From Aquilaria yunnanensis (Eukaryota > Streptophyta > Magnoliopsida > Malvales > Thymelaeaceae), in contig CM077599.1 in the NCBI GenBank assembly GCA_039654915.1, positions 68,850,001 to 68,914,000 on the forward strand: a stretch of 64,000 nucleotides of DNA. The letters run 5' to 3'. The translations under genes were made by a program, and so were the position numbers. Shown piece after piece: positions 22,864-35,100 of this stretch (within the stretch, counting starts at the first letter, position 1; each line of letters starts with the position of its first letter). Below the pieces are notes generated by a model. That model worked only from the letters and a program-made list of their open reading frames with translations, ran no database searches and had not been told where the DNA came from.

Positions 22864-25800
22864 TCAAATTGATGTTGGTAAATTTACAAGCATCAATTTG
22901 TTGACAAGGAAGTTATGTTGCTGACGTGTCATGGATTTGGTGAAGATATCCACAATCTGAAGATTGGTGGAGATGTGTGGCAGGGTGATAACTTGGCGGT
23001 CATAGGCCTCCTAGATAGAATGACAGTCTACCTCTATGTGTTTTGTGCATTCGTGATAGACAGGATTGGCAGCAATTTGGATGGCACTAGTGCTGTCAGC
23101 ATGTAAAGGAGTAGGTTGATCTTGGGAGAAACTAAGCTCTATTAAGAGACCACACAACCAAATGATCTCAAAGCATGCTGTAGACATGGGTTGGTATTTT
23201 GCCTCAATGGATGATTTGGAGACAGAGTCTTGCTTATTGTATTTCAAAGAGATAAGAGCATCACCAAGAAACATGCACCATCCTGTAGTAGATTTTCTTG
23301 TGTCCGGGCAGCCAGCCTAATTTGCGTCACTGTGGGCACGTAGTTGGGTTGAATAACTAGTAGGAAAAAATAATCGATGACTAAGGGTGCCAAGAATATA
23401 TCTAATGATACGGCAGATTGCAGATAAGTGGAGATGCCAAGGAGCTTGCATGAACTTGCTAACTGTGTGGAAAGCATAAGAAATGTCTGGGCGGGTAATA
23501 GTTAAATAAATGAGACTACCAACCAACTTCTGATATAAAGTAGGATCCCCAAGAATTTCCCCTTCGTCTCGTCGATATTTCACATTAAGTTCCATTGGGG
23601 TGTCAACAGAATTTGTGTCCGTAAGTCCAGCTAATTGGACCAAATCCTGAATATATTTATGCTGATTCAAGAAGATACCTTGAGGTCGATGATGCACCTC
23701 TAACCCTAAAAAATAGGTGAGTTGACCCAGGTCTTTCATGTGGAAAGTAGAGTTCAGCAAATTCTGAAGTTTAGAAATGGACTCCAAATCAGAACAAGTG
23801 ATGAAGATGTCATCAACATAAACAAGTAGAACAATTAGGCCTTTAGACGCCTATTGGAGGAAAAGTGAGGAGTCTTATTGATTTTGAGTGAATGAAAACC
23901 CGAGAAGAGTTGATCGAAACTTTTCAAACCATACTCGTGGTGCCTGCTTCAATCCATACAAAGAGCGTTTCAATTTACAAACATCATTAGGTGAGGAAGT
24001 AGCCATACCATAGGGAAGTTTGATGTAAACTTCCTCCTTAAGATCACCATGTAAGAAGGCATTCTTTACATTCATTTGATGTAAAGACCATGATTGTGAT
24101 ACAGCCAGGGCTAGTATTGTTTGTATAGTGGTCATTTTGGCTACAGGTGCAAAGGTCTCATTGTAGTCTAAACCATATTCTTGCTTGTTACTAAAAACCA
24201 CCAACTGAGCCTTATAACGATCAATGGATCCATCAAAATGCAGCTTGATAAAAAACACAAACTTACTACCAAGGGGTTTCACAGACGGGGGACATGGAAC
24301 AACATCCCAGGTCTGGTTTTCTTCAAGTGCAAGAAGTTCTGTTTCAATAGCTTTCCGCCAACATTCATGCCCCATTGTCTATTTATATGACGAAGGAATA
24401 GGAATAGAGGACAAGGTGGCTATTAAAGATAAAGGAAAGGTGAATCCATACCCATCTGGTGGTTTACGAACCCGTGTACTGTGTCTAAGAGGTTCAGGTG
24501 TAGTTGCTGGAACGGGATCAGCAGTTAGGGGATCAGTTGGAGGGGGCTTAGGAGGCGCTGAGATCTGGCGTCGCTGGTAAACTATGAGAGGTTTAGATGG
24601 TACAGAATCTGCAGAAGAGTTAGTAAATACAGGCAAAACAGAAAATAAAGAAGAAAGATCATCGTGGTGTGTAGAAAAGAAATACTGGTTTTTAAAGAAA
24701 ATCACATTTCAAGAAACTCGAATATGACGCAGGCTGGGATCATAACAAAGAAAACCTTTTTGGTGCACAGAATATCCTAGAAAAGCACATTGAACAGCTT
24801 GAGCTATGAGTTTTGTGCATTCTTGTGCAGGAAGATGAACATAGCACACACAACCGAAAGTACGAAGGTGAAAATATTTTGGCATATGACCAAATAATCG
24901 AAAGAAAAGAGAAGAATGGTTCAATGAGGGAGAGGGCAATCTGTTGATGAGGTAGACAGCAGTAGAGAAAGCTTCACACCAAAAATGAAAAGGTACAAAT
25001 GACTCTAAGAGAAGAGTGCGAACAACATTGAGAAGGTGGCGGTTCTTTCTTTGAGCCACCCCATTTTGTTGGGGGGTTGAGGGACAAGACCTTTGAGAAA
25101 TTACGCCATTGGTTTGCAAAAAATCTTGAAATAAATGAGACATATACTCACCCCCATTATCCGAACGAAGAATTTTTATTTTGGCAGAAAATTGGGTCTG
25201 AACATGTGCATGAAAAAGCTTGAAAACAGAAAACACTTCATCTTTAGAATACAGAAAATAAATCCATGTGAAGCGACTATAGTCATCAATGAAAGTGACA
25301 AAATACTTGTAATTTGCATGAGATATGACTGGTGCCATACCCCACACATCACTATGTATTAAATCAAAAGGCTGGACTACGTTTGGTGTGTGAGTAGGAA
25401 ATGGCAGAATTTTACTTTTTCCAAGCCTACAAGAACTACAATCAAATTGAACAGAACTAAGAGATAGTGCCCCTTTATTCCCAGGTAAACCAGAATTTAT
25501 CAAAGCATGAAGTACATTGGGGTTTGGGTGTCCTAGACGCTTATGCCATGCTCGATAATCAACATAAGCATAATGCAACTGATGACGGGCAAAGAGAAAC
25601 ATGGAGACACTGGGAATTAGAGAGGGAAAAGACGTCTTACTTTAGGCCCCATTACGATCATCTTCCCTGATTACTGATCCTGCACAACACAACCAAATTT
25701 AGAAAATTCCACTTTACAATCGTTGTCAACCAATTGACCGATAGAAACAAGATTAGTGGTAAGGCCAGGAGAGACAAGAACATTGGTTATAGAAGGAGAA

Positions 25801-26945
25801 ACATCACCAGTAGCTGTGATAGGTAAAGAGTTGCCATCAGCTGTATGAATTTTGAGATTTCTAGGATATTTACTTACATTGGTGAGGAATTTAACATTGT
25901 TTGTCATTTAATGGGAGGCCCCAGAATCAAAGTACCAAGGAGATGATGTAATGGGGGGTTTACCTGAGAGTCCCAATGTAGAGAATGCAGAAATGATCAT
26001 TTTTTGAATCATTTTAGGGGTCACAGATGGAACAAGAGCAAGAGCATTTCGTGTCAGATGCACAGTATCCATAGAACTTCCAGCACTTGAAGAATCAGCT
26101 GAGGCAATATATGCTGTTTCAGATCTCTTGGGGGGTCGAGTAGGGCATTCCTTGATGATATGGCCATCCTTTTTGCAATAGTTGCAGAATTTTTTTGAAC
26201 AATTTGAAGCACAGTGACCAAATTCTTTGCAACAAAAGCATTGAACAGTATTCATGTTCCTACCTTTCTGCTTGCCTTGAGCTGCATAAGTCATAGGAAC
26301 AAAAGTGGATTTATGTTGTTCCAAGTTGTTTTGAGTGAGAAATCATTGTTCCTCATGGAACAATTCATTGAGGCATGCATCCAAGGAAGGGACTGATTCT
26401 TGGTTCATAAGATTGGACCTAGTACTTTCAAATTCAGATCTCAGTTTCATAAGAAATTGATCCCTCTTAGTAGTTTCATGCATAGATTGAACAGAACTAA
26501 GACCTTCGGGAGGTAAGGTAGCATAAACTATATCAGTATATTCACCCCAAAGATTCATGAAGCTGGAATAAAAATCAGAAATAGAGAGACTGCCCTGTTG
26601 GAGGCTAGCTAGCTCATGTTCAAGCTGAAATCGATGAGCAGTATTATGTTGACTGTAGAGTTTCTTCAGATAATTCCACATTTCAGTTGTGGTGTTGAAG
26701 GGTTGAAGATTCAAGATGATGATGGATTCCACAGACCCTAGAATCCATGCCATGATTTGAGCATCCTTGACTTCCTACTTGGCGTGCTCATCCTTGTCTT
26801 TATCCTTGTTAAGAGCAGGTTTGCTGCCATCAACATGTTCTCATAGATCTTTTCCTTTGAAAAATATCTTGAAATGAAATGCCCAGGTTGAGTAGTTTTT
26901 GCCATTAAAATGAATTAGGAAGGTATCGTACTTGTCTGAAGACAT
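22864..26945 (-). pseudogene. Copia gag-pol polyprotein, broken by several stops and a frameshift
   Basis: Runs from the ATG at 26943-26945 to a stop at 22864..22866 that touches the PPT. Gag is about 26160..26945, with two CCHC knuckles (CFCCKEFGHC and CNYCKKDGHI). The protease site DSGAS is near 25915. The integrase zinc region WHKRLGHPN is near 25540, and the DDE core has SDVWG and SDNGGEY. The third acidic residue is changed to Q (GVAQRK, near 25055). Reverse transcriptase lies at 23790..24375 and beyond, with QMNVKNAFLHGDL, KQAPRVW and the YVDD active site near 23820. RNase H is reached through SDAN and SKSSIEAKY. In-frame stops are visible at about 26838, 26775, 26343, 25905, 25671, 24706, 24376, 23875, 23848, 23314 and 23011. 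The frame changes between 25671 and 25602. Confidence 0.92.
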
Positions 26946-27042
26946 GAGGCTGAGATAACTTGATAAAAGAATAACTAAGAATGAAGGACTGAACTAGGTC
27001 TGGGGCTTAAGAAGAAAAGACACTTGAGAATTCAGAACTGAG

Positions 27043-27054
27043 GCTCTGATACCA
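27043..27054 (-). other. Copia primer binding site (initiator tRNA-Met)
   Basis: On the element strand TGGTATCAGAGC follows directly after the 5' LTR. It is the standard complement of the 3' end of initiator methionine tRNA used by most plant copia elements. Confidence 0.95.
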
Positions 27055-27355
27055 TGATAAACTGAGAGAATTTTGAGCAAAATTGTCTGATTTCCCTGGA
27101 GGTGAATTCCCCCTTATATAATATAAATACAAGCTTATATTTAGCCCTAAACATAGCTAAACTATCATATACAAATATGTCTAAAGATATCCTACAGCTA
27201 GTATATCCTAAATAAGGAAATCATAAAAAATTTACAATCATAAAGACAATTGTCACAGCTGTACAAGGCATAGAATCAGCTGGCCTTAAATGGCCAGGGC
27301 CTAGAATTTGCCATAGAATCTGCTAGCCTTAAATGGCTAGCTAAATCCTTTGACA
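27055..27355 (-). repeat. Copia 5' LTR
   Basis: 301 bp, same ends as the 3' LTR, followed outside by the GTTTT duplication at 27356..27360. Drives transcription leftward if active. Confidence 0.95.
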
Positions 27356-28829
27356 GTTTTAACTCAAAGTTAAGGCAAGTTTTAAAGGAAATTATGGCCA
27401 CAATAGAGCACCATAAGTGGGTGCAAGGTGTAGTACCATTAGAAGCCTAGTTGAGACTTTGGATTTGAAGCTTCAATGTGGAAACCTTAGTGCACCTAGT
27501 CTACAAGGTCTCATAGGTGAAAGGTTTATAACCCTTGGCGACTTAGCCGTGCCGTTAGCTACGAGGTTGCAAGGTGAAACCTTAGTGCACCTAGTTGAGA
27601 TCCCAAAGAACCTAGTACATGAATCCACCCATGATCATTACCGCACTGCTAGTGTAAACCAAGTAATGGTGGATAAGGGAGCACCATGGATGAAGGCTTA
27701 GTGCACTTGTTGCTTAGCCAAGCTATGCCTTGAGGTACAAGTGAAAGCCTAGTGCATCCTTGGTAGGTTAATTGGGTAGAGACTTAGTACACAAGTGACC
27801 TAGTCAAGTTTAAGGACTTGAGGCACTATGTGGAGGCCTAGTACACCCATTGGACTTATTATAACACAGTGAGGAGCATCCACCATATTCACCTGCATAA
27901 CAACAACTAAGGGAAGGCTACATTATTGCGTCAGTTAGTAAGCTACGGCTTGCTAGGAGCGAGTTAGTGGCCAAAACTCACTAGCATAGAGTGACGCCCC
28001 GTGAGGAGGACTAGGATGAGGAGAGGTCTCAAGGGGCCTAGTTATATGTACATATATCAGACCCTCAGGCTGTATGTGCATGCAGCAAGTTACATATGTT
28101 CTCATATGTAGAGTCTTCAGGATTTTCTTGCAGGTACATTGAAGACCCCTTACTGAGAATCTCGGATTCTCAGTCCCTTACTTTTTGTTGTGCAGATTTA
28201 GGTGTTGTTAAGCTAGCAACCGTTGAGGGTTGTTGAGCTAGGTTTGTGAGCAGGTATTAAGTTTATTTGAATCTTCATGATTCTAGTTTATGGGGTGCTT
28301 GTTGGTTCAGTTATGGTACTAACTATAGTTGTCTTTTTGGCCTACAAAGGCTACTGAAGCACAAAAGAAGCTTATGAAGCTTGCCACTGGGAGTTTGCTC
28401 TAAGATGGAAGCTTAGTCTCAGATCTCAGTACAGTCATTCAGTGTATAGTTTTAATGCACTGGTTTCCCTCCAATGGTCATGTTGAGTAATGTTACTCTA
28501 AAGTCGCTTTTGAGTGCGAACATAGTCTACTCTTGTTTGGATGCTTGCACACAATTGATTATGTGTAGTTAATTCCACTTAATTGCTTTGAATGCTTTGA
28601 CAGTTTTGATATTGTTTTATTAAATTATGCCATGGCAATGTTTTAAGTATTGTTTCTTTATTTTATTGATTAAGTCAAAGCATAAATCTATGCATGATTG
28701 CATAATAGGATTAAACAACTAAAAGCATGAAGGTTTTAACTAGTGCATACGTAATCAATTAGCCAATTGCGACTAGCGTGGGACAAGTTCCCATAGGCTT
28801 CCTAGGCAGGCTCATGAGGGGTCGTGTCA

Positions 28830-29003
28830 GTTATAACCGTATTTTCTATTTCTCATTCTACGCTCTTTCATTCTTCATTGGATTTTAGTCAGTTAGCGGC
28901 CATTTGAAACTACTGGAGACATTTTGGTCTTGGTTACTAGACCCACCATTGCCAGTGCGCTAGTAATGGCTGTAGTGGGGGTCTTGCGTCAATGCCAACA
29001 AAC
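28830..29003. other. Short spacer between solo LTR and next LTR-like segment
   Basis: No PBS follows the solo LTR, and nothing else is recognised here. Confidence 0.5.
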
Positions 29004-30300
29004 TGTTAGTGTTGTGCCCAAAAGCGAATCATGAGATGATTATATTTTACACATTAAGCTGTGATATTTTATTGAGTCATTATTTTAACAATTGTGCTTG
29101 TTGTTTGTTTCTTTGTAACATAATCAAATATAATTATAACCTTAGAATAATGGTATTCTTAAATGTCTCTATTCTAGTATTATTGTAAAGTGAGTTGCAA
29201 TAATATATAAATACCAATATATGTGATGACTAATATGAGATATGTAGTCTATATATGGGTACAAGTTAAAGAACTTGTGTATTGGACCGACTTATTATGA
29301 GAATGCTACATGGATCATTATATTAATGTCATAAATGATTCTTATAATGATCACATTATATATAGTTTGTTGACCTGAGGTCATCAAGGTTCCTTATGTG
29401 TGAGTCACATACCTTAATACTTCCCATTGTTACTCGTAACTAGGTGAACATAAAGGTGATAATTGGGTATGTCACATATCATGTAGAGACATTTGTATTA
29501 TCAAGATAAAATCGGTCCCTCCTATGTAATGGGAGTGATATCTTCGAACTCCTTGATTGAGTAAGACTAGGAAAATATATGGTCATGCTCAGATGAATTG
29601 ATATAGGATATCAATATCATCAATTTAAGTAAGTTTACTGAAAAATCAAAAAACCAAAGATTGGGCTATACGAGAGTGACAAATTCCATATCTTGTGCTT
29701 GGTCTTAATATCCTTGAACAAAGAGACGATGACATATATGAATAATGATCATAGAGGTTTAGTCGAATCACCAACTATCTTGTCACTTGGATAGCATTGA
29801 TGTGTTGCTAGACACCGCTTATTGTTTATAATCATAAATATGGTTTATGATCATTGCCAATGTGATAAGAGCCTATAGGGCCGCACACTTAGAACCAATT
29901 GAATTATTTTAATGCATGGATCAAATTATTTAGTCTTGTTTTCATGATAATTTTGAATTAGTTATTGACACAATAGTTGAGCCATTGTTAAGCCCGAAAT
30001 TAGGCCTAATCAAATTAGGATTATGAAACCTATTGGGTTTGGAAGTTTTGCTTCACTATATATATGTTATATGGTGTTATTTTCATGGCTACCTCATTGG
30101 GACAAAATTCAGAAATGATTTTGAAATTCTCCAGCTGTAATCTCTTTGTCTTTTTTTGGAGGACATAAGCTAGCATTGCGGGCACAAGAGGAACGTTTCT
30201 ACCAGAACCTGGAAAAGATGCAGTCATTTGAGAGGTTTGTATAGATATCATAGAGAGCTTGAACATATTAACTATTCAAGTTTTGTGATTCGGCTTAACA
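29004..30300 (+). mobile_element. LTR-like sequence (probable solo LTR or fragment), right end uncertain
   Basis: Starts TGTTAGTGTTGTGCCC. It runs through AT-rich sequence with CCTATAGGGCCGCACAC near 29871, a TATATATATG box near 30058 and a GGAGGACATAAGCTAGCATT segment near 30160. This order resembles the U3, core promoter and R/U5 of a plant copia LTR. I found no second copy, PBS or target duplication, so both class and right edge are tentative. Confidence 0.4.
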
Positions 30301-31050
30301 GTTGGATAAAAGGTCTAAACTTACTAAGTATAAAAATTTCAAACACCCAATTTACCCTATTTCACTTAGATCCTTGGAGGGTTTTAATTAATTCCGCTGC
30401 ATTGTTTGGCTCCCAAAACCCTACACAAACATGGCTTGGACCAAAACAATTTATCCAAGTTTACCTGCAACAGTGAATACATGACAAGCAATGTGAAAGA
30501 AATGAACCCAAATCATCCTACACATAACACATTTGAGATAGAAACTATAAAGATGGAAAGAAACAACTAACATCATGCACCTAAAAATTGATACCCTTTG
30601 CAACTTCTAATGAAATAGGATTCCAGGAACTAATTGTTACCAGTGATTGACTAGGGAAGCCTTTTGGGACCAACTCAATAGCGGCTGAAGCCATAGTTGT
30701 AGCAGCCTTAGCAAAGCTTTAGCGCTGGATAATACGAATATTTCTATTGAAATACGCATCATCTACTGCTTTCAACTTTAACAAATGTATGAGCCATCTA
30801 CTAAATTTGGGTAACATATCTCTTGCTGTGAAATACCAAATGATTCCACCATCATCAACAAAGACCAACAGACAATTTGCTAATCATCAAAAGAAGAAAA
30901 CAATGAAGGTAATACGAGACCGATTGAACTGTTATATTTCAATTATCGTCACTTTTTCTAAAGACCATATTTTTTGCTTCCATACAAAAATGACCCAAAG
31001 CTTTAAACTAATAAACACTAATTTGGATGGGCAAGTAGTGATGAAAATAT

Positions 31051-31100
31051 AAGAAGAAGAAAAAAAAAAGAAAAAGAAGAAGAAGAAAAAGAAGAGGGAG
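31051..31100. repeat. Purine-rich GAA/A simple repeat
   Basis: About 50 bp of AAGAAGAAG and A-runs. The poly-phenylalanine frame on the opposite strand is a product of this repeat. Confidence 0.9.
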
Positions 31101-31280
31101 GATAAGAACGTGATTAAAAGAGAAATCAATACACCTAGAAATCAAGGCGGTGAGAAGTGAGAGACAGATAAACCAGAGTCAAGTTAGGAACCTATCTTAA
31201 TTGTTCTTGCTAGTTGCCCTTTTTTATCTTCTTCTTCTTTTTTTTTTTCCTGTAATGGGCATGGGTCAATTAAGATTACA

Positions 31281-31284
31281 ATTA

Positions 31285-31325
<41 letters not shown>
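31281..31325. repeat. (TTA)n microsatellite
   Basis: About 14 TTA/ATT units with one interruption near the start. The leucine run in the plus frame comes from it. Confidence 0.95.
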
Positions 31326-31326
<1 letters not shown>

Positions 31327-32870
31327 CCTAATATATTACAAATTGCCATCTATACATCTACCACTATTGACTTGACTATTACCGAAAAATAATTCAGTCC
31401 TCAGACGCATCTTCTGCAGACCAACAACCTACTTACAAAAAATTTCTTGTTGAAAACTGTAAACTCCTGATTTATTGTTGCTCAAGTTCTACTTAATCTT
31501 TGTCTTTAACATATTTACATACTCCACAATATAATATACATATACTCTCATTCTTATTAAATTTTCATTACTCTATTTTCATAAACAAAAATTTCTACAG
31601 TCCACCAGCTGAATGATTAAGACAGCAACACAACAATAGAGGATGAAAAGATTATGCATATGAATGATGAAATGTTATGTATATTTATATACTGTAAGAT
31701 TATTTTGTGATGTATAAAGCAACAAAACATTAACCGTTAGAACGTTCATAGCAAAATATGGATATGTTCTAGTTATACATATCGTAAGCAGATACTAAAT
31801 ATGAAGTAGAACACATAAATTTAACAAGGCACAACAATATGTGTTAAAAGAACAAGCATTTAGTAAAAGAAGATGAAGTATGTGGGAACGAACAATTAGA
31901 ACATGTATAGGAAGAAAATAATTAGCAAAACGAACAACTAAATTAAAAAGAGAACAGGGAAATCTGACAGTGTTTTTACTGAATTTTCTATTGTATGGTA
32001 CAATCTGAATACATTTTTTGGTCAACTTAACATTTAGACTTTGTAGTTGCTTAGTGAAATCATGATGATGTTGCTCAATGTCAGACACAGGCTGCTCTAA
32101 AGAGTCTTGCTTTTTAGGAGCAAGAGAGTCTTGTGGTTGGACATGCACATGCACAATAATTGAAGTGATAATGCTATCAAGCTCCTACTCTTCTAAAAGT
32201 TTGCTTGCGTACTCTTCATGGTAACATCAACTTGTTCTTTCACAGCAGGAGATTGTTCTCTAGGAGAATATTCCTATGCTCGGGGCTTTTCTATTTGTTG
32301 CTCATTCAAACCAAGCTCTTGTTTCTTGTTGGGCATAGATGGTTTAACTTGTGGAACATGCTCCCTTAGGTTTTATTAACACCCATTTTGACTGTCCCTT
32401 AAGTTCATTTAGGTGAAACATTAGTTAGTTAGTATTTAGGGTATTTTGTTAATTTTTAGTTTCAAATTTTTGTGACATGTCCCAAACTTTGTTCTGAGCC
32501 CTTAATAATTTTTTAAGTCTTAATTAAGTTATTTTTATTTGCGTTAAAATTTGAGTTGTGCAGGAAAATTGAATTCAACTTTGTGAGTTAACATGAAGTT
32601 TAGGTCTTTATTGATTAATTTGTGAAAGTCTTGGGCTTTAATATAAAATCATGAAAAATTTATGGCTTAATTAAAAAATTTAAATATTTTTGGGCTCAAT
32701 TGAAAATCTAGAAGAATTCTGGCATTAATCAAGGACTCTAGGGTAGGTTGGCCTAAAACAGAAACTAAGAATAAATTTTGGATTAACGTTACAAATAATA
32801 AATTTTTCATGATTCTATCCTAATTTAATTAGGATTCTAGCATTGAATGTCTTTGTTCAGGTTGAAGAGT

Positions 32871-33416
32871 AAATTACACAAATAGTCCCTAATATTTAGT
32901 TATCATTTTATTTTAGTCTCTAACCTATTAAATATTTTATTTTTGTCCAAACCTATTAAAATTGTTTCATTTTGGTCTCATACAAGATGAAATTCATTAA
33001 CCTAGAATAATTGTCTCACACAAATTTTTGGAATTCTAATTTAAATTTTGGGTAATTGTCTTTTAGTAAATTTAAATAGTTTAATATTTATTGACAGTAA
33101 ATAGATAATTTAAATTAGTAATGTTTTCTTTATGAAAAAATAAGTTCAATTTACAGAGAGGGAATTTTTTTTTTAAATTTTTCATTAACCGCAAAAAAAT
33201 TATTATACAAATTAAATTTATTGTAAAACAGTTACAAATCGTTTAAATTATAATATAAAAAATTGTTATTACAAAAATACTTTGAATTAATGAATTTCAT
33301 CCAATAGAGATCAAAATGGAACATTTTTAATAGATTTACGATCAAAATAGAACATCCAATAGATTAGGGGCTAAAATGAAACAATAATTAAAGATTAGGG
33401 ACCATTTATGTAATTT
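32871..33416. mobile_element. Foldback MITE with terminal inverted repeats of about 130 bp
   Basis: Left arm 32871..33006 begins AAATTACACAAATAGTCCCT. Right arm about 33285..33416 ends AGGGACCATTTATGTAATTT. The arms pair along their whole length with scattered mismatches and contain degenerate copies of a TTTTGGTCTC/ATTTTAGTC motif. The 280-bp core is AT-rich without coding. Such long inverted arms fit a MULE-type or similar non-autonomous element. A clean target duplication was not found. Confidence 0.75.
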
Positions 33417-33499
33417 GTTCTGAGGTTACATATCTTTGGCTGAAAAGAGGGAAAACAACAGCTTGAGTCCCTATTTTGTTACAAATCCTAGCCTTCACG

Positions 33500-34680
33500 T
33501 AGAGATGACAATTGGGTGGGTCGGATCAAGTTTGGGTTAAAGTCATTCAAATTCAAGTTTAATCGGGTTCGCATGTATTCAGGTCTAGGTTGAGTAGATT
33601 TGGGGTTTGGGTTGGGTCAAGCTGGGTTTATTTGGATTCGGATCTAATCAGGTCAGGTTATTAGATCTTAGATCAGATTCAACTTGATTATCGAGTTTGC
33701 TCGGTTCACTTATGCAAACGCCGAAAGGGCTAAATCGATTCAATTTTTTGTTTAATTTTGATTAAAATTTAATTTAACTAGACATAAAAAAAATAAAATA
33801 AAATTTATGAAGATATATTAATAAAATACTCCATCTGTGCCAAGTTCTTTATAACATTCACTATTCAACAATTAATCTATAATTTTTTTATTTTTAACAT
33901 TTTAGTATATAAATGAAAAATTATTATATTAAATAATAAATAAAGACTTATACTTTCTAAATATACACTTTTTAATTTTTTTTCTAACAAATAATCTCCT
34001 TCCGTCTCATTTTCTTTATTCCATTTAACTTTTCTGACTAGTTTGACTTGAATTTATTTATATTATTATTTATAAAAAATAAAAAATATATATTTAAAAA
34101 CTATAAGTCTTAATTTATCATTCATGTATAAATTTTTTTTATTTATATATTAAAATGTTGAAAATAAAAAAATTATAAATTAATTATTAAAATATGAATT
34201 GTGCAATGAATTTGAGATAGACTTAGTTAATGAATAAATTTAATTTAAACTATTTAAAAAATTCAAATATTTTTAAGAATATGGGATGAAAGAAGTATTA
34301 TAATTTCTAAAATCTAATTATTCCTATCTATTTATCACTGTTTTACTAATCATTTTCCGTAGCTTTCACTTGTTCATTTTATAACGCAAAAAAAATTAAC
34401 ATAATAGAAGAAATTGATTTACATATATTAAATCATAAATTTTTTAAAACCTTTACCAACTATACATTTTATGTTGACTTAAATTAAAATTAAATTTTGT
34501 TGGGTTTAGTCATTGGATCAAATTAGGTTTTAGTTCAAGTGTTTTCAGATTTTATTTTAATTAGATTTGAGTTCAAGTCAAGGGCAGATCATTAACTTTT
34601 TTATCAAATCAGATCAAATCAGATTTAAATTCAGCTAGGTAAGATCAGATTTTCGACCGGGTTAAATTTTGCTATCTCTC
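33500..34680. mobile_element. Non-autonomous hAT-like element, 1.18 kb
   Basis: Ends read TAGAGATGACAA on the left and (reverse complement) GAGAGATAGCAAAA on the right, the form of many plant hAT MITE ends. Flanks CCTTCACG (33492..33499) and ACTCCACG (34681..34688) could be an 8-bp target duplication with two changes. The interior near each end is made of degenerate GGGT/GGTC/GATCAG runs, and no transposase is present. MITE sequences occupy its middle. Confidence 0.5.
33826..34300. mobile_element. Two Stowaway-like MITEs in inverted orientation
   Basis: 33991..34300 has ends CTCCTTCCGTCTCATTTTC and (reverse complement) CTTCTTTCATCCCATATTC. Its body shares AAATATATATTTAAAAACTA with the MITE at 47031. 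33826..33975 starts ACTCCATCTGTGCCAAG and carries part of the same body in the opposite direction. Both are non-coding. Confidence 0.65.
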
Positions 34681-35100
34681 ACTCCACGCTCCACCTCCCA
34701 GGTTACATCTTCCAGCGCTCCTACTGCCCAGGACACCAACGCCACGTCCAGCTTCGATCCACCACCGCCGGTCGTCCCAATCCATCTCCGCCGACTGGAG
34801 TTCCTTCCTTTGGCCTCGAAATCACCGGCCCAGGCCGTAACAGTCTCTCTCGCACCGCCGTTGTTCAAATCGAAGGAGGAGGAGCCTAAATTCGCTAAGC
34901 TCGTCCTCCTTCCAGCCCGCCATCCATCTAGCTGCCACCGGAGGTTCACCGCCGCTGCTGAACGCTGTCCAAGGGCCGCTACAGTATCCGCAGCCAACTC
35001 CGCCCATTGCGGCCGCTGTCACTCGGAGAGACGAGGAGAAGAAGCTGACGGGCCCGTTGACCCAAACCCGAGCTACCATATTGACTTGACCCACTAGCCT
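34681..35100. other. GC-rich island, open on both strands, unrecognised
   Basis: A 420-bp GC-rich stretch in AT-rich surroundings, open on the plus strand (34669..35097) and the minus strand (34662..34997, 34822..35094). The plus translation is rich in P, S, A and R (for example SFDPPPPVVPIHLRR) with a cluster of C and H near its end. It looks like an old exon or a captured gene piece, but no family is recognisable and the plus frame starts inside the adjacent transposon. Confidence 0.35.

Larger units (their letters stand above)
22556..27355 (-). mobile_element. Complete but decayed Ty1/copia retrotransposon nested in the solo LTR
   Basis: 4.8 kb with 301-bp LTRs on both sides, each TG...CA, flanked by a perfect 5-bp target duplication GTTTT (22551..22555 and 27356..27360). 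On the minus strand the order is 5' LTR, PBS, gag with zinc knuckles, protease, integrase, reverse transcriptase, RNase H, PPT, 3' LTR. Integrase ahead of reverse transcriptase makes it Ty1/copia. The coding region has many in-frame stops and at least one frameshift, so it cannot move by itself. Confidence 0.97.
21285..28829 (+). mobile_element. Solo LTR of a gypsy-type element (family of 50844..63183), split by a copia insertion
   Basis: Read on the plus strand and skipping 22556..27360, this is about 2.74 kb of sequence that aligns in order with the reverse complement of 50844..53503 (2.66 kb). Matching landmarks are TAGTGGAA at the start, CACTAA...CAGGGG, ATG(C)ATGAGGTA near 21817, and TTCAAGCTT near 22018. 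Later blocks are AGTGCCTCAAGTC-type sequence (opposite strand) near 27820 and CCTAGGCAGG...GTCGTGTCA at 28801..28829. The right end GTGTCA matches the LTR end of the family. GTTAT stands before 21285 (21280..21284) and after 28829 (28830..28834), a likely 5-bp target duplication. No PBS follows, so it is a solo LTR. The first few bases seem altered, so the left edge may be off by several bases. Confidence 0.7.
30301..32870. other. Intergenic stretch with simple repeats only
   Basis: Holds a GAA-rich tract and a TTA microsatellite (listed separately). The minus frame at 31795..32154 and the sequence up to 32340 have a Q/K/E-rich translation with stops. They may be a decayed coding exon but could not be identified. 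Confidence 0.4.

Noticed and set aside
24224..24580. Glycine-rich plus-strand frame in the copia element
   Set aside because: Antisense to the polyprotein between integrase and reverse transcriptase.
30932..31129. Poly-phenylalanine membrane-like peptide
   Set aside because: Produced by the GAA/A simple repeat.
31201..31392. Leucine-rich membrane-like peptide
   Set aside because: Produced by the TTA microsatellite.
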